A DNA stretch of 64,000 nt from Candidatus Sulfidibacterium hydrothermale. GTDB lineage: Bacteria > Bacteroidota > Bacteroidia > Bacteroidales > F082. Position numbers and translations under genes: made by a program. The DNA lies in the NCBI RefSeq assembly GCF_020149915.1, contig NZ_CP083760.1:744001-808000 (forward strand). The letters are read 5' to 3'. The notes under the pieces are model-generated. The model was not told where the DNA came from. It searched no databases and saw only the letters and a program-made list of their open reading frames with translations. Shown in pieces: positions 1 through 9,300 of this stretch. Position 1 is the stretch's first letter. Each line of letters begins with the position of its first letter.

Positions 1-1882
1 TGCTTTCCCGTAGCTGTTCTTCCGCAACTTTCTGGTCGGTAATATCCACCGTGTTTTCTACAACATATTTTATATTATGGTCTGTATCGAAAATGGGATA
101 AGCCGAAATTCTGAAATATTTTTTTTCTCCATCCGGTAAAAAAACACTATCAGTTTTATTTACAGAATGTTTCTTTTCAAAAACTTCTTTTACGGGACAA
201 TTGTCGCAAATCCCCTGTTTGCCCATGAAAAACGAATAGCATTTTTTTCCCTTTATTTCGTCCAGGGTTACGCCTCGCATTTCCAAAAGGCGACGGTTAG
301 CCAAAACAATTTCGAAATCTTTATTAATAAGGTTGGCCGGGAAAGGTGAACTGTTGAAAATAGAATTGAATTTTTCTTCGCTTTCTTTCAGTTGTTCTTC
401 CGCTTTTTTCAGGAGTGTCATATCAAAAGAGAAAGCAAAGATGACATCTTTTCCGTAATAAATTCCTCTTTCAATGGAAACCAGTTTTGGAAAAATGGTG
501 CCATCGGTTCTTTTTCCCCAAAATTCAAACTGACAGGGTTCTCCGTTCCAGGCTCTCTCGATATAATCCTCTATAAGAAGATTTTTATTTTTTTCTTTAG
601 CCGAGAGAACTTCGGGGGTTTTCCCCAGCAGATCTTTTTTATGCTTCAGTTTGTATAGTTTTAGTGCAGCCTGATTGACATCCAGAAATTTACCAGTTTT
701 ATCCTGCACGTAAATGGCTACGGAATGGTTGTTAAAAATACGTTCAAAGGCCTCTTTACTTTGCTGCAGGCGTTGTTCTGCTTTTTTCAGGTAGCTAATA
801 TCTCTGATCAACGTTAAATTCAGGTCTTCACCGGTAAATTTGACCAGAACGCCCTTGGTGAGTACCGGAATCTTTTTTCCGTTTTTTAACGTGAGCCAGG
901 TGGAAAAATAATGACCGGTTTGTCTTTTTTCGAAGACGCGTTCCAGTGCCCGGATGGCTCTATCTGTTTCATCAGGAGGTAAAAAAGAAGTAAAAGGAAC
1001 TCCTATAAGTTCACTCGGATCAGAATTATCATAATCTTTAATCCGTTGATTGATGTAACGGATAATCCCATTCCGGTCAATTAAAACGATAATGTCAGGG
1101 GCATTTTCGATAACCCGCTGATAATTTTCCTTGGTTTCGAGAAGCAGCTTTTCGGTTTCTTTTTTGTCGGTGATGTCATGAATGATGGTGAAAATAACCG
1201 TTTTTCCTTTATAGGTGATCTTTTCACTGTTAACTTCCACTGTTTTTATGGTGCCATCAGCTAAACGGTGGTCGAATATAAAATAAGATTTTTCGCCCGA
1301 ATGTGCTTTCCCTAATTCTTCCTGAATGATTCCAAGAGATGAAGCATTAATTTGTGAAACTTTCATTTGGGTGAGCACATCGTGCGGATACCCATAAAAA
1401 CGACAGGCAGCCGGATTGGCGTCTTCAATGCGGCGGGTTTCCGGATCGATCAGCAACATCACAGAATGACTTTTTGTGAAAAGCGTTTCAAATCCGGTTT
1501 CGTTTTGGGTATTTGCTTTTCTCTTTTTTTGGTAAAGTTGCAGATAGTTCTTTAACCTTTTTTCCCAAAGAACGGCAGAAAATGGAGTAGTGATAATGTC
1601 ATCTACGCACTCGGGAAAATGCAGCGCATCTGGTTGGTTTCCGGTAAACAGAATAATCGGAATTTCATGTTCTGATTTTATTTTTGAAAAAGCAGTACAT
1701 AAGTGAGAAATAGCTTCGTCATCTGTAAAAAGGAGATCTGCTTCAGACACTTTTTCCGGAGAAAAATCAACGGTGGAAACAAATTGTATATCAGGACATA
1801 TTTTTTTCAGTACTTTTTGAATCGGTTGAAAAAAAGAAGGATTTGTTGTAATAAAATATGTCTTGCAAATACCTGTTTCCAT
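1..1882 (-). CDS. multi-PAS sensor protein, C-terminus cut by window edge
   Basis: About 627 codons are visible from the ATG at 1880-1882; the gene runs off the left edge. Residues 1-120 look like a receiver-type alpha/beta domain without a convincing phospho-acceptor (ADLLFTDDE where a receiver has its aspartate strand). Four PAS domains follow, each ending in a typical D-I/M-T-x-x-K linker such as IIHDITDKK, SFDMTLLKK and NTVDITDQK. The fourth carries a cysteine cluster, KKCYSFF..GICDNCPV. No membrane segment is visible, so sensing should be cytosolic. A histidine kinase or other output domain probably follows beyond the edge, but that is inference. An in-frame TGA lies upstream of the start and no other ATG intervenes. 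A TATATTTG promoter element lies upstream. Confidence 0.8.
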   Translation of the reverse strand, partial: METGICKTYFITTNPSFFQPIQKVLKKICPDIQFVSTVDFSPEKVSEADLLFTDDEAISHLCTAFSKIKSEHEIPIILFTGNQPDALHFPECVDDIITTPFSAVLWEKRLKNYLQLYQKKRKANTQNETGFETLFTKSHSVMLLIDPETRRIEDANPAACRFYGYPHDVLTQMKVSQINASSLGIIQEELGKAHSGEKSYFIFDHRLADGTIKTVEVNSEKITYKGKTVIFTIIHDITDKKETEKLLLETKENYQRVIENAPDIIVLIDRNGIIRYINQRIKDYDNSDPSELIGVPFTSFLPPDETDRAIRALERVFEKRQTGHYFSTWLTLKNGKKIPVLTKGVLVKFTGEDLNLTLIRDISYLKKAEQRLQQSKEAFERIFNNHSVAIYVQDKTGKFLDVNQAALKLYKLKHKKDLLGKTPEVLSAKEKNKNLLIEDYIERAWNGEPCQFEFWGKRTDGTIFPKLVSIERGIYYGKDVIFAFSFDMTLLKKAEEQLKESEEKFNSIFNSSPFPANLINKDFEIVLANRRLLEMRGVTLDEIKGKKCYSFFMGKQGICDNCPVKEVFEKKHSVNKTDSVFLPDGEKKYFRISAYPIFDTDHNIKYVVENTVDITDQKVAEEQLRES

Positions 1883-1920
1883 TTTAGTATGTTTTGTTTC
1901 TGGATAAAAGTGTCACCACA

Positions 1921-1952
1921 CAAATATAACTAAAACCTGTAGAAAACAGAAA
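1921..1952 (-). promoter_or_regulatory. promoter of multi-PAS gene
   Basis: On the minus strand TATATTTG (1921-1928) fits the Bacteroidota -7 consensus TAnnTTTG and lies about 39 nt before the ATG. A weak -33 element (CTG instead of TTG) lies 18 nt upstream. Confidence 0.5.
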
Positions 1953-1979
1953 AAGGTTCAAAAATTAAGAAAAACGAAA

Positions 1980-3065
1980 TCAGTCTTCGGGGTAGGTTTT
2001 GGGCTTTACTTCCCCTTTTATAACGCGCAAACCGTTCATGGCCAGTGCTTTCATTTCGTCTTCTCCGGGATACACATGTACGGGAGCCAGCCGGTGCACA
2101 TACGAAATAATTTGATTTACGAAGTATTTGTCATGAGCAATGCCGCCGGTAATCAGAATGCCGTCAATTTCATATTTCAGGACAGCGCCCATGGCACCTA
2201 CTTCTTTGGCTACCTGGTAAGCCATAGCATCGTAAATTAGTTTGGCTTTTTCGTCTCCTGCCGCTGTTCGTTGTCCAACTTCGTAGGCACTGTTCGTGCC
2301 GAGGTAAGCGACCAATCCGCCTTCGCCTTTAATCATTTTTTCTACTTGTTTCAGGGTGTATTTTCCGCTAAAACACAGCCGGGCAAGGTCACCTACAGGT
2401 AATGTTCCTGAACGTTCGGGTGAAAATGGTCCGTCCCCGTCAAGTCCCTGATTTACATCTACAACCTGGCCTTTTTTATGAGCGCCTACCGTGATGCCTC
2501 CGCCAAGATGAACTACAATCAGGTTCAGCTCTTCGTACTTGCGCATAATGGATTTTGCATGCTGGCGGGCAACGGCTTTTTGATTCAAAGCATGAAAAAT
2601 GGAACGACGTGGCAACAATGGATGTCCTGAAATACGTGCTACATCGTCTAATTCATCAACTACAACCGGATTAGTGATATAAGCTTTGGCATGGGGTAAC
2701 GACCGGGCAATATCGTAAGCAATTAATCCACCCAGATTACTGGCGTGTTCTCCATAACGACAACTGCGCAAATCGTCGAGCATAATGTCGTTAACTTCAA
2801 AAACTCCGGATTTAACTGGCCGGAGCAGGCCACCGCGGCCCATTACCACCCGGATCAGATCCAGCCGGATATCGGCATTTTTTAATTCTTTAAGAATAAG
2901 ATTTTTCCGAAACTCAAACTGGTCAGTAATCACTTTGAACGGAGCCAGCTCTTCGGTTGTATGCCGAAGCGTTTGGATAAAAACAGGATTCGTACCTGTG
3001 TACACCGCTATTTTGGTGGAGGTAGAACCGGGATTAATGGCCAATATCCTGATGGCTTCGTTCAT
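1980..3065 (-). CDS. buk: butyrate kinase
   Basis: Converts butyryl phosphate plus ADP to butyrate plus ATP, the last step of the Ptb-Buk route, in the cytosol. The 361-residue length is that of the family. The N-terminal ASKHA phosphate-binding motif AINPGSTSTKIAVY, a central VVHLGGGITVGAH motif, and the C-terminal ILITGGIAHD motif are all present, as expected for the acetate/butyrate kinase superfamily. Butyrate kinase is favoured over acetate kinase because of length and the adjacent ptb gene. It lies 48 nt downstream of ptb and has its own TACTTTTG element in that gap. Branched-chain acyl phosphates are possible alternative substrates. Confidence 0.93.
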   Translation of the reverse strand: MNEAIRILAINPGSTSTKIAVYTGTNPVFIQTLRHTTEELAPFKVITDQFEFRKNLILKELKNADIRLDLIRVVMGRGGLLRPVKSGVFEVNDIMLDDLRSCRYGEHASNLGGLIAYDIARSLPHAKAYITNPVVVDELDDVARISGHPLLPRRSIFHALNQKAVARQHAKSIMRKYEELNLIVVHLGGGITVGAHKKGQVVDVNQGLDGDGPFSPERSGTLPVGDLARLCFSGKYTLKQVEKMIKGEGGLVAYLGTNSAYEVGQRTAAGDEKAKLIYDAMAYQVAKEVGAMGAVLKYEIDGILITGGIAHDKYFVNQIISYVHRLAPVHVYPGEDEMKALAMNGLRVIKGEVKPKTYPED

Positions 3066-3102
3066 AAAATTACAGATTAAATTCTGTTTGCCTTAGCGGC
3101 GG

Positions 3103-3110
3103 CAAAAGTA
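3103..3110 (-). promoter_or_regulatory. -7 promoter element upstream of buk
   Basis: TACTTTTG on the minus strand, right after the ptb stop codon and 37 nt before the buk ATG. It suggests that buk can be transcribed independently of ptb. No clear -33 TTG is seen. Confidence 0.45.
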
Positions 3111-3113
3111 CGA

Positions 3114-4016
3114 TTATTTAGCGGTAATGGCGGCCAATGCAATAGAATAAAGTTTGGTTTTAATGCTGTCGCCACGCGATGAAAGTACAGCAGGAACACG
3201 CGCTCCCACTACAATAGCCCCCTGTTCTCCGTGGGCTAGTTTGGTGTTGGCTTTGTAAAAAACGTTACCCGATTCAATATTGGGAAAAACCAAACAATCC
3301 GCATCGCCTGCTACCGGACTGTTGATTTTTTTGATCTCGGCGCTTTCTTTGTCAATGGCAACATCCAAAGCCAGCGGGCCTTCAACCAGTGCTCCTTTAA
3401 TTTGGCCGCGGTCAGCCATTTTTGAAATTAGTGCGGCATCTACACAGGCTGGCATTTTAGGCATCACTTGTTCCGTAGCTGCCAATACGGCTACTTTAGG
3501 TTGTTGTATGCCCAAAGCATGCGCTGTTTGGATAAGGTACTGCGTGATGGCTATTTTTTCTTTTAATTCCGGAAGCGGAATAATGGCTACATCGCCAATG
3601 ATCAGTAATTTATGGTATGATGGATTTTCCATTACCGTAACGTGGCTCAAAATGGCACCGGGAGTCATCAGCCCGTTTTCTTTATCCAGAATAGCACGCA
3701 TGTATTTGTCGGTACTTACCAGCCCTTTCATGAGCATGTCGCCATGTCCTTCATTGATAATTCTCACTGCCCACCGGGCGGCTTCTATTTCTTCGGGTTG
3801 ATTTACAATCTGGAATTTATGGCTGTCGATGTTTTCTTTTTGGCAAACGGTAGTGATGATTTCTTTGTCTCCTACTAAAGTAGCTTCGATGATGCCCATG
3901 TCAACGGCTTGGCTTATTGCTTTAATGGTGTGTGCATCGTTGGCAAAAGCGGCTACCAGTCTCTTTTTGTTTTTGGCCTGCAAAGCAGGGAATAATTCAT
4001 CTAATTTTTTAATCAT
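3114..4016 (-). CDS. ptb: phosphate butyryltransferase
   Basis: Transfers an acyl group from butyryl-CoA to phosphate, giving butyryl phosphate for Buk. The 300-residue protein has the Pta/Ptb fold throughout, with the family-typical segments LMKGLVSTDKYMRAIL, SHVTVMENPSYHKLLIIGD and the C-terminal LVFPNIESGNVFYK. It is shorter than phosphotransacetylase with regulatory domains and lacks additional N-terminal domains. It is the first gene of a ptb-buk pair on the minus strand, with a TATTTTTG -7 element 34 nt upstream of the ATG. The same enzyme in related bacteria can also act on branched-chain acyl-CoA esters, so the exact substrate is not fixed. Confidence 0.93.
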   Translation of the reverse strand: MIKKLDELFPALQAKNKKRLVAAFANDAHTIKAISQAVDMGIIEATLVGDKEIITTVCQKENIDSHKFQIVNQPEEIEAARWAVRIINEGHGDMLMKGLVSTDKYMRAILDKENGLMTPGAILSHVTVMENPSYHKLLIIGDVAIIPLPELKEKIAITQYLIQTAHALGIQQPKVAVLAATEQVMPKMPACVDAALISKMADRGQIKGALVEGPLALDVAIDKESAEIKKINSPVAGDADCLVFPNIESGNVFYKANTKLAHGEQGAIVVGARVPAVLSSRGDSIKTKLYSIALAAITAK

Positions 4017-4049
4017 GATGTGCTGTTTTTGTCCATGTGAAAACTTTCA

Positions 4050-4057
4050 CAAAAATA
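4050..4057 (-). promoter_or_regulatory. -7 promoter element upstream of ptb
   Basis: TATTTTTG on the minus strand matches TAnnTTTG and lies 33 nt before the ptb start. No clear -33 TTG at the expected distance. Confidence 0.5.
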
Positions 4058-4095
4058 CGATAAATTTGCTTCCGGCTGGCTAAATCCATAAACTC

Positions 4096-4138
4096 ATTCC
4101 TGTTTTTGAAACACAGGTGCGGTTTCAAAAACAGGAAT
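4096..4138. terminator. perfect 17-bp stem-loop between radA and ptb
   Basis: ATTCCTGTTTTTGAAAC (4096-4112) pairs perfectly with 4122-4138 around a 9-nt loop. It lies about 80 nt past the radA stop codon. The minus-strand 3' flank lacks a proper T tract, so it could be a weak terminator, an mRNA-stabilising hairpin or a repetitive element. Confidence 0.45.
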
Positions 4139-4218
4139 TTTAAAAGACATTTATTGGTTTCTTCTTGTTTCACAAAGTATAACGAAGCTGGGATTTTGGC
4201 TCGGAAGGTGGTTGTTTT

Positions 4219-5583
4219 TTATCCGAAAAGTTCTTGTAACAGGTCTTCTATGTTGCCGATACCGACAATTTCAATTTGATGTTGTTTTTTGTCCAATCCT
4301 TTCAAACTGTATTTCGATAAAATGATTTTATCAAACCCTAGTTTTTCGGCTTCTGTAATGCGGTTTTCCACGCGGGTTACTGCTCTGATTTCTCCGGAAA
4401 GTCCCACTTCAGCGGCAAAGCAAACCTGACTGTCGATAGCCAGGTCTTCGGTTGAAGAAAGAATGGCAGCCACCACGGCCAGATCGATGGCCGGGTCATC
4501 TACGCGGATACCTCCGGCAATATTCAGAAAAACATCTTTCGTGCCGAGTTTGAAACCGCTGCGTTTTTCCAAGACAGCCAGCAGCATGTTCATACGGCGC
4601 AAGTCAAAACCGGTAGCCGAACGCTGAGGGGTTCCGTAAGCCGCTTGGGTTACCAGAGCCTGTGTTTCAATAAGCAGCGGACGCTGGCCTTCTATCATGG
4701 CGGCAATGGCAATGCCGCTGGTGGCTTCATCGCGTTGCGAGAGGAGAACATCGCTGGGATTCTGAACTTCTCGTAATCCGCCGGCATGCATCTCAAAAAT
4801 TCCCAGTTCTGAAGTCGAGCCGAAACGGTTTTTCATCGAACGTAAAATCCGAAATCCATAATGCCGGTCTCCTTCGAATTGTAAAACGGTGTCTACCATG
4901 TGTTCCAATACTTTCGGACCGGCTAAGTTTCCTTCTTTGGTAATATGTCCGATAAGAAAAACAGGAACTTGTGTGGTTTTGGCAAAACGCATGAGCTCTC
5001 CGGCGGTTTCTCTGATTTGTGAAATACTTCCCGGCGAAGATTCCAGGGTGTCGCTATAAAGTGTTTGGATAGAATCGATGATTAAAATGTCGGGCTCTAA
5101 GGATTCAATTTGTTTAAAGATGTCGGTGGTAAATGTTTCGTTCAACAAAAAACACGATTCGTTTTGTATTCCGATACGGTCAGCGCGCATTTTAATTTGT
5201 TGCAGGCTCTCTTCGCCCGAAACATATAAAATCCGGTGGCCTTTCATCTTCAGAGCTGTTTGTAGCAGGAGTGTGGATTTTCCAATACCGGGTTCGCCAC
5301 CTACCAGTACAACCGAGCCGCTGACCAGTCCGCCTCCCAGTACACGGTTTAACTCGGTACTTTGGGTGTTTATCCGGTCTTCTTTTTCGGAGGTAATTTC
5401 ACCTATGGGTACCGGCTTGGCTTTTTTGTCCCCTTTTTTAACTCCTTTTTTTTTATCGTCAGCTTTGCTGATTACTTCTTCTACAAAAGTGTTCCATTCG
5501 CCGCAGGCAGGGCATTTTCCCAGCCATTTTGATGCCTGATAACCACAGTTCTGACAGTAAAAAACAGTTTTTGTTTTTGCCAT
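4219..5583 (-). CDS. radA: DNA repair protein RadA
   Basis: RecA-like branch-migration ATPase acting in homologous recombination. 454 residues, the usual RadA size. An N-terminal C4 zinc finger (C10, C13, C24, C27) is followed by Walker A GGEPGIGKST (95-104), the RadA signature KNRFGSTSELG, and a C-terminal Lon protease-like domain (LAGGI..DPAIDLAVVAAILSS region). A longer reading frame reaches 5643, but MAKTKTVFYCQNCG at 5583 is the family start, and a TACTTTTG promoter element sits only 4 nt upstream, which suggests a leaderless or very short-leader mRNA. It is divergent from ruvA, another recombination gene. Confidence 0.95.
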   Translation of the reverse strand: MAKTKTVFYCQNCGYQASKWLGKCPACGEWNTFVEEVISKADDKKKGVKKGDKKAKPVPIGEITSEKEDRINTQSTELNRVLGGGLVSGSVVLVGGEPGIGKSTLLLQTALKMKGHRILYVSGEESLQQIKMRADRIGIQNESCFLLNETFTTDIFKQIESLEPDILIIDSIQTLYSDTLESSPGSISQIRETAGELMRFAKTTQVPVFLIGHITKEGNLAGPKVLEHMVDTVLQFEGDRHYGFRILRSMKNRFGSTSELGIFEMHAGGLREVQNPSDVLLSQRDEATSGIAIAAMIEGQRPLLIETQALVTQAAYGTPQRSATGFDLRRMNMLLAVLEKRSGFKLGTKDVFLNIAGGIRVDDPAIDLAVVAAILSSTEDLAIDSQVCFAAEVGLSGEIRAVTRVENRITEAEKLGFDKIILSKYSLKGLDKKQHQIEIVGIGNIEDLLQELFG

Positions 5584-5587
5584 TTTA

Positions 5588-5595
5588 CAAAAGTA
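5588..5595 (-). promoter_or_regulatory. -7 promoter element of radA
   Basis: TACTTTTG on the minus strand, ending 4 nt before the RadA ATG; transcription would begin at or near the start codon. Confidence 0.45.
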
Positions 5596-5678
5596 GGAAA
5601 ATTGATTGAGCCATACGAAAGGGGGCATGCGTTTTCCTGACAAAAAAGTTTTCTATACGTTTCGTATGAGATAAATTG

Positions 5679-5686
5679 TATTTTTG
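5679..5686 (+). promoter_or_regulatory. -7 promoter element of ruvA
   Basis: TATTTTTG, 37 nt before the ruvA ATG. It probably drives ruvA-sprA. Confidence 0.5.
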
Positions 5687-5723
5687 TCTTTCAGCAGAAA
5701 GGCAAACAAAACCCGGACAGGAT

Positions 5724-6305
5724 ATGTACGAATATTTTAGTGGACGAGTGGTTGAAAAATCTCCTACTCATGTTGTTATTGATAATCAGGGTATTGGATA
5801 CCGGATTAACATCTCACTTTATACTTTTGATCAAATTAAAGACCGTGAATCGGTAAAACTGTTTGTACATTACGTAGTGCGCGAAGATGCGCAAATTTTA
5901 TATGGTTTTGCGGATGAACAAGAGCGTGAACTGTTTCGTGCCTTGATTTCGGTTTCTGGAGTGGGGGCGAATACAGCCCGGTTGGTACTCTCATCGTTGA
6001 GTGCTGATGAGGCTTATAATGCCATTGCTTCGGGCGATGCTGCCGTGTTGCAAAGTGTGAAAGGTATTGGTGCCAAAACCGCACAGCGCATTGTGGTAGA
6101 CCTGAAAGATAAACTCGTAAAACAGGGATTTTTGCCGGATAAAGTCAGTGTTTCCAACAATACAATCAAGAATGAAGCGTTATCAGGGTTAGTAATTCTT
6201 GGGTTTAACAAAGTCATGGCATCCAAGGTGCTGGATAAACTGTTAAAAAAATCAACTTTCAACAGTGTGGAAGCACTCATCAAAGAAGCATTAAAAAATA
6301 TGTAA
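5724..6305 (+). CDS. ruvA: Holliday junction branch migration protein RuvA
   Basis: DNA-binding subunit of the RuvAB Holliday-junction motor. 193 residues: an N-terminal OB fold (MYEYFSGRVVEKSPTHVVID..GIGYRI), a tandem helix-hairpin-helix central domain (SVSGVGANTARLVLSSLS and VKGIGAKTAQRIVVDLKDKL), and a short C-terminal RuvB-binding helical domain. The start MYEYF at 5724 is the family start; the frame is open further upstream but that part has no family match. It lies 53 nt upstream of sprA on the same strand, a neighbourhood I recall as common in Bacteroidota. Confidence 0.96.
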   Translation: MYEYFSGRVVEKSPTHVVIDNQGIGYRINISLYTFDQIKDRESVKLFVHYVVREDAQILYGFADEQERELFRALISVSGVGANTARLVLSSLSADEAYNAIASGDAAVLQSVKGIGAKTAQRIVVDLKDKLVKQGFLPDKVSVSNNTIKNEALSGLVILGFNKVMASKVLDKLLKKSTFNSVEALIKEALKNM

Positions 6306-6358
6306 AAAGAAAGGCTGCCTCTGTGCCGGCCCGTGTCAGATTAATTTAAAAGGTTAAG

Positions 6359-9300
6359 GTGCAATACTTTTTCAAATTACGTAAGTGGTTTTTATTTTTG
6401 GTGTTGACGGCAGGCTTGTTTTGGAGTAGCCCGGAAAGCTTATATGCCCAAATCAAAGATACGGTCCAACAGGCAATGAATCAGGATACCCTTTACAAAC
6501 AGCTGATTTATCCTTTCCGTGACATTACAGGAAATCCTTATCTTGATACGCTAAACAATAGCCCGCTTTACCTGCACGATCCCAATAATATTAAAAGAGA
6601 AATTATTTACGATCCTAAGACCAATAGTTACGAATTTGTTACTAAGGTTGGGGATTTTGAATACCGTACACCGACAACCCTTGATTTTCAGGATTTTCAA
6701 AAACTGGAACTCCAACGCGAGATCAAAAAGAACTGGCAGGAAAGTGCATTGAATATTGGTACGAACAAAGGGAAAAGGCTGATCCCAAAATTGTACATGA
6801 AAGGAAAAGCTTTTGAACAGATTTTTGGGAGCAGCGCCATTGATATCCGGCCTCAGGGTTCGGCCGAAATCAGTTTCGGAGTACTTTCCAACTATCGTGA
6901 TGATCCGGCTTTGGATGTGCGTCAGCGACGGACTACCAATTTCGATTTTAACGAGAAAATTCAAATGAATGTCACCGCTAAAATCGGAACGAAGTTAACT
7001 TTCAAAGCGGCTTATAATACAGAATCTTCTTTCAATTTTGAAAATCAGCTCAAGCTCAATTATCATGGCGATAAAGATGATATTATTCAGAGCATAGAAG
7101 CCGGAAACGTGAGTATGCCGTTAAATTCGACACTGATTACCGGTGCCCAGAGTCTTTTTGGAATCAAAACCAAACTGCAGTTTGGAAAAACATCGGTAAC
7201 GGCTATTTTTTCGCAACAACAAAGCGAGACCAAGAACATTACCGTGCAAAATGGGGCACAGCAAAACAGTTTTAAGTTAACCCCGCTTGATTACGAAGAC
7301 AACCGGCATTTTTTTCTCAGCCAGTTTTTCCGCGATCATTATGAAAAAGCGCTGAGTACCCTGCCGATTATTTCTTCAGATGTGAATATCACTAAAATTG
7401 AAGTATGGGTAACCAATGTGGGGCCGGCTACGGAAGAAAACCGGAATATTGTGGCTTTTACCGATTTGGGCGAAGGACGCCAGGATGAAATTTATAACCG
7501 GTTGGTCCATCCGTTACCCGGAGGCGTTATTCCTACCAATCATTCCAACGACTTGATTCAGCGCATGGATACAGCCCAGTTGCGTAATATCAATACGGTT
7601 TCAAGCTATCTTAACGGTGATCCTCTCGGAATAGGAAAAACCCATTATTTTGTGTCCGGACAGGATTATGTAAAACTGGAAAATGCCCGCCGTTTAAAGC
7701 CTTCTGAATATACAGTAAACACCAAATTAGGATTTATTTCGCTGAATACCAGCCTGAATCAGGATCAGGTACTGGCGGTGGCTTTTCAATATACCATTAT
7801 TGGACATGATAGTGTTTTTCAGGTAGGAGAGTTTTCAGACCAAGGCGTGGCTTCTCCCAAAAACCTGATTGTTAAATTGTTGAAAAGTAATACTTTGAAC
7901 ACCCACATGCCCATGTGGAACCTGATGATGAAGAATGTGTATTCTATCGGGGCTTATCAGGTACAGAAAGATGGTTTTGTTTTAAATATTCTTTATTCGG
8001 GAAACACCCGCGATGTGCCTACCGGATATTTTACCGAAGGTCCGGACAAGGTAAAAGGGGTTCCGTTGATTCATGTACTCGGATTGGATAATTTGGATCA
8101 GCAACTCAATCCTATTCCTGGTGGAGACGGCTTTTTTGATTTTGTGGACGGGGCTGCTACACGGGGCGGTACCATACAGGCTTCTAACGGACGTATTTTC
8201 TTTACAAAACTGGAACCTTTTGGTAACTACATCCGTGATTCGGTTTTCCCGAACGATCCTGATTTGGCAAACAAATATGCTTTCGACTCGTTGTACACCA
8301 TGACCAAAGCCGGAGCCGAACAGTTTCCGGATAAAAACAAATATATCATCGAAGGTTTTTATAAATCACAGTCGGGTTCTACGATCAGTCTGAATGCCAT
8401 GAACGTGCCGCGTGGTTCGGTAAAAGTGACAGCAGGTGGTGTGCCGTTGACCGAAAATGTGGATTATACGGTGGATTATACCATGGGGCAGGTAACTATT
8501 TTAAACCAGGGAATTTTAAATTCCGGAACACCCATTCATGTTTCGCTCGAAAGCAATTCCATGTTCAATTTGCAGCAAAAACGAATGATGGGACTTCATG
8601 TCGATCATGAATTTAACCGGCATTTGCATGTGGGAGGAACCATCCTGAATCTTCATGAACGACCGTTGACCCAAAAGGTAAACTACGGTGAAGATCCTAT
8701 TTCCAACACCATTTGGGGACTCGATATGGCCTATAGCGACAATTCGCGATGGCTGACAAAAGTTTTCGGAAGCCTTCCGGGAACCAATCCCCGGGTAAAA
8801 TCGAAGATTAATTTAAATGCAGAGATGGCCCAATTTCTTCCTGGCCATTCCAAAACGGTGGGAAAATCAGGAACCAGCTACATTGACGATTTTGAAGGAG
8901 CCAAATCAACCATCGACCTGATGAGTGTTAGTTCGTGGTTTTTGGCCAGTACGCCGCAGGGACAGCCGAACCTGTTTCCGGAAGCCTATTCGAACTCCGG
9001 CCTGGATTACGGAAAAAACCGGGCTAAATTTGCCTGGTATGTTATTGACCCGACCATCTTTTATGACACACGCGGAATTTATCGCCCGAAAAATATCTCA
9101 AAAGATGAGATCTCTAAAAACTCTACCCGTCAGGTACTCGAAACGGAAGTTTTCCCCAACAGGGATATTCCCAATGGAACGGTCACGAATATTCCGGTGC
9201 TGAATCTGGCTTTTTACCCGTCAGAAAGAGGACCTTATAACTATGATGTGGATCCGGGGCCTTATTCGGCGGGAATGAATGCCGATGGAAGTCTGGCACA

